In this document: positions 59,912-64,000 of the stretch, in pieces
Layout of the letters: the number at the start of each line of letters is the position of its first letter
Position numbering within the stretch: position 1 is the first letter of the stretch
NCBI RefSeq assembly: GCF_000380505.1
Contig: NZ_AQYH01000007.1
Location: 310,001-374,000 of the forward strand
Direction: 5' to 3'
DNA from: Kaistia granuli DSM 23481
Lineage (GTDB): Bacteria; Pseudomonadota; Alphaproteobacteria; Rhizobiales; Kaistiaceae
DNA: 64,000 bases
Translations under genes and position numbers: made by a program
Notes under the pieces: generated by a model
What the model was told of the DNA's origin: nothing
Database searches by the model: none
The model's input: only the letters and a program-made list of their open reading frames with translations

Positions 59912-60843
59912 TGGCTGATCCTCTTTTTGGCCAACTGGCTCTCGTCGGCATCGGCCATATCGGTGCCTCGATCGCGCTCGCCGCGCGCCGTGCCGGCGTG
60001 GTTGGCAAGATCGCCATCTCGACCCGCAGCCCGGCGACGTTGAAGCGCGCCGAGGAACTGGGCCTCGGCGACGTCTACTTCGCCGAGGCCGCCGACGCCG
60101 TGCGCGATGCCGATCTCGTCATCGTCTGCGTGCCGGTCGGCGCGTCGGGCGAGGTAGCGAAGCAAATCGGCCCGCATCTGAAGGCCGGCGCGATCGTCTC
60201 GGATGTCGGCTCGGTCAAGGCCTCCGTCATCCGGGCGATGGCGCCGCATCTGCCGTCGGCGGTCCATTTCATTCCGGGCCATCCGCTGGCCGGCACCGAG
60301 CATTCGGGACCGGATGCCGGCCTGGTCGATCTGTTCCAGAACCGCTGGTGCGTGTTGACGCCGGCCGAGACGGTCGATCCGGTCGCCGTCGAGAAGCTGA
60401 TGGCGTTCTGGCGCGCGCTCGGCGCCAATGTCGAGGCGATGAGCGCCGAGCACCATGACCTGGTGCTGGCCATCACCAGCCATTTGCCGCACCTGATCGC
60501 CTACAACATCGTCGGCACCGCCTCGGATCTCGAATCCGGCATCCGTTCGGAAGTGCTCAAATTCTCGGCTTCCGGCTTTCGCGATTTCACCCGCATTGCG
60601 GCGTCGGATCCGACGATGTGGCGCGACGTCTTCCTCAACAACAAGGAAGCCGTGCTCGAGATGCTCGGCCGCTTCAACGAGGATCTGGCGACGCTGACGC
60701 GGGCGATCCGCAACGGCGACGGCGATACGCTGTTCGACCTGTTCACGCGGACGCGCGCCATCCGTCGCTCGATCGTCGCCATCGGCCAGGATACGGCCGC
60801 GCCCGATTTCGGCCGCCGGGATCACACCAAGCCGCAGGGCTGA
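59911..60843 (+). CDS. tyrC: cyclohexadienyl (prephenate/arogenate) dehydrogenase
   Basis: A 310-residue NAD(P)-dependent enzyme of tyrosine synthesis. The Rossmann start is ALVGIGHIGASIALAARRAG; the prephenate-binding residues lie in FIPGHPLAGTEHSGPDAG and AITSHLPHLIAY. It resembles Zymomonas/Pseudomonas TyrC forms that use prephenate or arogenate. Its ATG overlaps the aminotransferase stop (TGATG). The gene ends 13 bases before the convergent racemase-family gene. Confidence 0.93.
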   Translation: MADPLFGQLALVGIGHIGASIALAARRAGVVGKIAISTRSPATLKRAEELGLGDVYFAEAADAVRDADLVIVCVPVGASGEVAKQIGPHLKAGAIVSDVGSVKASVIRAMAPHLPSAVHFIPGHPLAGTEHSGPDAGLVDLFQNRWCVLTPAETVDPVAVEKLMAFWRALGANVEAMSAEHHDLVLAITSHLPHLIAYNIVGTASDLESGIRSEVLKFSASGFRDFTRIAASDPTMWRDVFLNNKEAVLEMLGRFNEDLATLTRAIRNGDGDTLFDLFTRTRAIRRSIVAIGQDTAAPDFGRRDHTKPQG

Positions 60844-60856
60844 TCTCGACCGCTGC

Positions 60857-61561
60857 TCAGGCAGAGGCGAGGGGGGCTTCCGCCCTCGCCAGCGCGATCG
60901 CCTTGCGGATGGCGGCGCGGTGGGGATCGACCAGCGGCAGCGCCATTCCGTTCGCGACCTCGTCGAGAATCGGGACCAGCCCCGCGCCGCCGAGCACGAT
61001 GCGCGCCGCCCCGGTCCGCTCCGCCGCTTCCGTGATCATGGCGCGGCACAGTTCGGCATCGCGCGCCGCCGCATCGCCGATCGACAGGAAGGTCGGGATC
61101 CGGGCCGATAGCCCCATCACCAAGGCCAGTTCGGCGAGCATGTCGCACCAGGCTTCGCCATTGGTGGCGACCAGGAACGGGCCGGGCTCGGCCGCGGCGG
61201 CGAGCAGGCCCGCCTCGGCAAAGCCGACAACGGGACAGGCAAGTGTCTCCTGCAGCGCTCTCAGTCCCGGATCGCCGAAACAGGCGATGATGACGGCGTC
61301 GGGCCTGTCGCCGGCGTCCAGCGCCGCTTTGGCGACATCCAGCACGGCATGAGCGGCGACCACGGCGCCGGCACGATCGGAAATGTAGGGGGCGCCGAAA
61401 CGGGCGGTGACGGCGTCGACCTCGACTGTGTCGCCGGCCTCGGCCTGCGCGAGCGCCTTCACCCGCGCCGTGATCGGCGCCGACGTGTTCGGATTGATCA
61501 CGAGCAGACGGAGCGGCGCCTGCGCGTTTCGGTCATTGGCCCCTGTCGTCGTTTCAGTCAT
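60857..61561 (-). CDS. Asp/Glu/hydantoin racemase family protein
   Basis: A 234-residue protein of the Asp/Glu/hydantoin racemase superfamily. Family features are LLVINPNTSAPITARV, VIIACFGDPGLRALQE (first catalytic Cys in ACFGDPG), and GAARIVLGGAGLVPILDEV, where the usual second Cys is replaced by Gly-Ala, which may mean altered chemistry. Relatives include hydantoin and allantoin racemases and maleate isomerases. GAGGAG lies eight bases before ATG 61561. It is 55 bases downstream of the DUF2125 gene. Confidence 0.8.
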   Translation of the reverse strand: MTETTTGANDRNAQAPLRLLVINPNTSAPITARVKALAQAEAGDTVEVDAVTARFGAPYISDRAGAVVAAHAVLDVAKAALDAGDRPDAVIIACFGDPGLRALQETLACPVVGFAEAGLLAAAAEPGPFLVATNGEAWCDMLAELALVMGLSARIPTFLSIGDAAARDAELCRAMITEAAERTGAARIVLGGAGLVPILDEVANGMALPLVDPHRAAIRKAIALARAEAPLASA

Positions 61562-61616
61562 GCGCTCGCTCCTCGCCGCTTCCAAGGCCGACAGAGAAGC
61601 AAGCTCCGCGCCATCC

Positions 61617-62702
61617 TCAGCCGCCGGCGGCGGCACCGAGCTTCAGGGGCGGAATCCGGCCGAGCGGGATGAAGCCGGCCGAGACCTTGCCGTTCTTGAT
61701 CGTCAGCGTCGTCTCGCGCCAGGTCTTGCCGTCGACATCGACCGGCTTCAGGAAGGCGGAAAGCGGCCCGATGATCTGTGCGACGCGGTCGCGGCTGCCG
61801 GGATGGAGCGTTTCGGCGAGGTCAGGAAGCCGGTCCAACTGGTCGACACGGATCGCCACGCGGCCGGAGATCTCGCCGTTCCGGGCGACGGAGAGGTCGC
61901 CGCTCGCCATGGCGAGGAAGCCACCGACGTCGAGGCTCAGGCGTCCGAGCTTCAACTGGCCGCCGGCGGCGAGCCAGGCGGGAAGCGGATCGACCCGACC
62001 GTCGCGGAATTCGGGCAGGGCGCCCGGCAACGTCGCGTAGAGCTGGGCGGAGAGCTTCGGCAGCGCCGGCGCGCCGGGGATGGTGGTCGCGAAATCGTCG
62101 ACCGTGCCGGCGAAATCGAGAGCCGTCGCATCGGCCGAATTCTGCAGGAGGTGGATCTCGGCGTGCTTGGCGCTGGCCGCGGTTGGCAGCCTCGTCGCGA
62201 GGGGTGCCGTGATCGTGCTGGTGAGATTATCGGTGACGGCCGAGAAGCGCTTCAGGCGCGACGTGCCGACGCGCAGGCTCGTCTCCAGCAAGGTCCAGTT
62301 GGCCTCGACACCGATGTCGCCGGGCGCCTTGAGGCTGAGCGGCCCCTGGACCGAGGTCAGCACATGGCCGGGATTGTAGAGGAGAGCGATCGCCTCCAGC
62401 GCGCCGACGCGGGCCGACAGGCCGCGCTCCGGCAAGTCGAGCGAGGCGGGCGCGCAATTGAGGCTGAACTTGAAGGGGAAGCCGCCCAGCGACTCCTGGT
62501 CGCAACCGATGACGCCGCCGCGCGCGACGAAATCGGCCTTCAGCGCCGCGATTTTCTCGCTGGCCAGGTGATTCGCCACGAACCAGCCGCCGGCCCAGAG
62601 CGCGCAGAGGACAAGGGCGGCGACGATGACGAACTGGAACTTGCGGCGCACGGAACGTGGCTTGGCCGGCGCGGACGCGTCTTTCCCTGCGGGGTCGATC
62701 AT
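61617..62702 (-). CDS. DUF2125 domain protein
   Basis: A 361-residue protein with an N-terminal membrane anchor (about 22-44, FQFVIVAALVLCALWAGGWFVA) and a large periplasmic DUF2125 domain (GVIGCDQESLGGFPFKFSLNC and later DFATTIPGAPALP, GRLSLDVGGFLAMASGDLSV, GRVAIRVDQLDRLPDL). The family is alphaproteobacterial and of unknown function; it recalls AsmA-like envelope proteins. The ATG at 62702 is the start, divergent from the cyclotransferase gene. Confidence 0.83.
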   Translation of the reverse strand: MIDPAGKDASAPAKPRSVRRKFQFVIVAALVLCALWAGGWFVANHLASEKIAALKADFVARGGVIGCDQESLGGFPFKFSLNCAPASLDLPERGLSARVGALEAIALLYNPGHVLTSVQGPLSLKAPGDIGVEANWTLLETSLRVGTSRLKRFSAVTDNLTSTITAPLATRLPTAASAKHAEIHLLQNSADATALDFAGTVDDFATTIPGAPALPKLSAQLYATLPGALPEFRDGRVDPLPAWLAAGGQLKLGRLSLDVGGFLAMASGDLSVARNGEISGRVAIRVDQLDRLPDLAETLHPGSRDRVAQIIGPLSAFLKPVDVDGKTWRETTLTIKNGKVSAGFIPLGRIPPLKLGAAAGG

Positions 62703-62773
62703 CCGTTTCCTCCGTTGAATTGGCGGGCTGCGGCTGTTACGCGGGTGACGTCGCCGACGAGAGGACGCCACTC

Positions 62774-63310
62774 ATGTCCGATTTCTGGGTCTTTGGCTAT
62801 GGCTCGCTGATGTGGCGGCCGGGCTTCGCCTATGAGGAGGTCGTACCGGCGCACCTTGACGGCGAGCGCCGGGCCTTCTGCGTCCAGTCATACGTCTATC
62901 GCGGCACGCCGGAAAAGCCGGGCCTGGTGCTCGGTCTCGATCGCGGCGGATCCTGTCGTGGGATCGCGTTTCGCGTCGCGGCGGCGGAGCGGGATGCCGT
63001 GCTCGCCTATCTGCGCGAGCGCGAACTGGTGACGAACTCCTATATCGAGGTCGAACGCAATGTCCGGCTCGAGCGGGCCGCCCGCGACTATGTCCGGGCG
63101 GTAACCTATGTCGTCGACCGCAACCATCCGCAATATGCCGGTGACCTGGCCCGCGAGGCCGTGCTGGCGCAGGTGCGCGACAGCGTCGGCAAGGCGGGCA
63201 GCAATCGCGACTACGTGCTCGCCACGGCGGCGCATCTGGCCAGCCTCGGTATCGAGGATGCGCAGCTGGAATGGCTCGCCGAGCAGCTCAACGCCGGGCA
63301 GGCCGCCTAG
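62774..63310 (+). CDS. glutathione-specific gamma-glutamylcyclotransferase (ChaC-like)
   Basis: A 178-residue gamma-glutamylcyclotransferase that releases 5-oxoproline from glutathione or related peptides. The substrate-binding loop YGSLMW follows WVFGYGSLMWRPGFAYEEV, and the conserved middle CVQSYVYRGTPEKPGLVLGLDRGG, then VTNSYIEVE and AVTYVVDRNHPQYAG match ChaC. It is convergent with a PlsC-type gene nine bases away and divergent from the DUF2125 gene. Start ATG 62774. Confidence 0.88.
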   Translation: MSDFWVFGYGSLMWRPGFAYEEVVPAHLDGERRAFCVQSYVYRGTPEKPGLVLGLDRGGSCRGIAFRVAAAERDAVLAYLRERELVTNSYIEVERNVRLERAARDYVRAVTYVVDRNHPQYAGDLAREAVLAQVRDSVGKAGSNRDYVLATAAHLASLGIEDAQLEWLAEQLNAGQAA

Positions 63311-63319
63311 ATAACTGGA

Positions 63320-64000
63320 CTAGGGCGATTCGCTCGCCTGCAGCGCGTGGATGCGGGAGATGGTTTCCGGCGGCAGCGGCGGCGGATTGGGCCCCTCGGC
63401 GGCCTCCACCAGCAACTTGTCGGTCGCCGGCTCCAGCACGCCGATCAGCGTCGCCAGGAAAGTCTTCGAATCGAGACCGGGCGGGATCGGCTCGAGCACG
63501 TCGATGATGATCGTGCCGGGAAAGCGCAGGAAGCTCTTACGCGGCCAGTAGAGACCGGAATTCATCGCGATCGGCACGACCGGCACCTTCAGCTCGCGGT
63601 AGAGATGGATGATGCCGAACTTGTAGTCGGGCGGCGATCCGGCCGTGCGCCGCGTCCCTTCCGGGAACAGGATCACCTGCCGGCCCTGGTCGACGGCTTC
63701 CTTCGAATCGGCGGCGAGCTTCCGGAGTGCCTTGGAGCCGCCCGCGCGGTCGACCGGGATCATGCCGGCCTTCCATGTGTACCAGCCGAACAGCGGGATC
63801 CACATCAGCTGGCGCTTCATCACATAGGTCGGATCGTCGAGCAGGTGGAACAGCGCCATCGTCTCGAAGGCGGACTGGTGCTTCGGCGCGATCAGGCCGC
63901 CACCCTTCGGCAGGTTCTCGGCGCCGCGAATCTCGATCTTGGTGCCGGCGAACACGCGCAGCGCCCACATCGACGCCGCTGTCCAGAACTTCACCACGGC
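63320..64000 (-). CDS. PlsC-type 1-acylglycerol-3-phosphate acyltransferase (runs off right edge)
   Basis: An acyltransferase of the PlsC/AGPAT family that acylates lysophosphatidic acid. Visible are the motif I variant KHQSAFETMAL (HX4E instead of HX4D, common in alphaproteobacterial forms), WYTWKAGMIPVDRAGGSK, and motif III FPEGTRRTAGSPPDY. The frame opens at a GTG (63997), but family members have a preceding membrane segment, so the true start is probably outside the window and the gene is partial here. Convergent with the ChaC-like gene. Confidence 0.88.
   Translation of the reverse strand, partial: AVVKFWTAASMWALRVFAGTKIEIRGAENLPKGGGLIAPKHQSAFETMALFHLLDDPTYVMKRQLMWIPLFGWYTWKAGMIPVDRAGGSKALRKLAADSKEAVDQGRQVILFPEGTRRTAGSPPDYKFGIIHLYRELKVPVVPIAMNSGLYWPRKSFLRFPGTIIIDVLEPIPPGLDSKTFLATLIGVLEPATDKLLVEAAEGPNPPPLPPETISRIHALQASESP

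Noticed and set aside
1-64000. tRNA, rRNA or riboswitch genes
   Set aside because: I looked through the intergenic gaps for tRNA-like cloverleaf ends, conserved rRNA segments and familiar riboswitch cores and found none that I could support by eye; a covariance-model search would settle it.

Overview
The window is a high-GC chromosomal segment of an alphaproteobacterium, most likely a member of the Hyphomicrobiales (Rhizobiales). This is inferred from the gene content: ffh-rpsP-rimM-trmD-rplS with leuC alongside, separate leuC and leuD, a rhizobial-type pyruvate carboxylase, periplasmic glucan genes (opgGH), phaR next to phaAB, a Zur-type regulator, an IalB-like protein and a MetA-free amino-acid/central metabolism set. 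No rRNA, tRNA, phage, plasmid, CRISPR array or recognisable IS transposase was seen. Almost all sequence is coding and most long antisense ORFs are high-GC shadows.

Layout. 1-4.4 kb: start of a guanine deaminase gene (running off the left edge), an MsbA-like ABC transporter, a fumarylacetoacetate-hydrolase-family enzyme and an HpxZ/AtzH-like protein. 4.4-7.5 kb: mtgA, and an oxyR / ahpC-ahpD peroxide-defence divergon. 7.5-12.1 kb: an OafA-type acyltransferase, farnesyl diphosphate synthase, a YbaY+META envelope protein, and a small DUF559 nuclease-like gene boxed by inverted composite hairpins. 12.1-20.3 kb: ispG, zur, 3-hydroxybutyrate dehydrogenase-patatin-GNAT (overlapping genes), a sugar 1-dehydrogenase, an extensin-family protein and two small envelope proteins. 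20.3-27.6 kb: pyc, opgH and opgG. 28.1-34.6 kb: ribokinase-family kinase, altronate dehydratase-family protein, mntH, an aldo/keto reductase, a LysE-family exporter and a small secreted protein. 34.9-44.1 kb: asd, carbonic anhydrase, DUF429 and pdxY, a CitE-like lyase, leuD, small proteins, two paralogous small secreted proteins, leuC. 44.2-49.1 kb: a methyltransferase and the rplS-trmD-rimM-rpsP-ffh translation/secretion cluster. 49.4-53.5 kb: IalB-like protein, DUF1232 protein, phaR divergent from phaA-phaB. 53.6-64 kb: a NYN-domain protein, cupin and gloB, a methyltransferase, the chorismate mutase-aminotransferase-TyrC operon for aromatic amino acids, an Asp/Glu racemase-family protein, DUF2125, a ChaC-like cyclotransferase and a PlsC-type acyltransferase running off the right edge.

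How the genes work together: OxyR-AhpC-AhpD form a peroxide response; phaA/phaB/phaR make and control polyhydroxybutyrate while bdhA uses its breakdown product; leuC, leuD, asd and the aromatic operon are amino-acid biosynthesis; ispA-type and ispG genes are isoprenoid synthesis; opgGH makes periplasmic glucans.

The most unusual structure is the 537-bp DUF559 unit at 11573-12109, whose ends are inverted copies of a double hairpin with 28 identical bases, one of which supplies the gene's own stop codon. Related CT-rich palindromes, including a gene-less inverted pair at 30812-30944, are scattered in other intergenic gaps. This could be a non-autonomous/autonomous pair of a small mobile repeat system, but that is inference. 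Other notable points are an OxyR lacking the second redox cysteine, and a 44-codon reading frame with a leaderless-looking promoter ahead of leuC.
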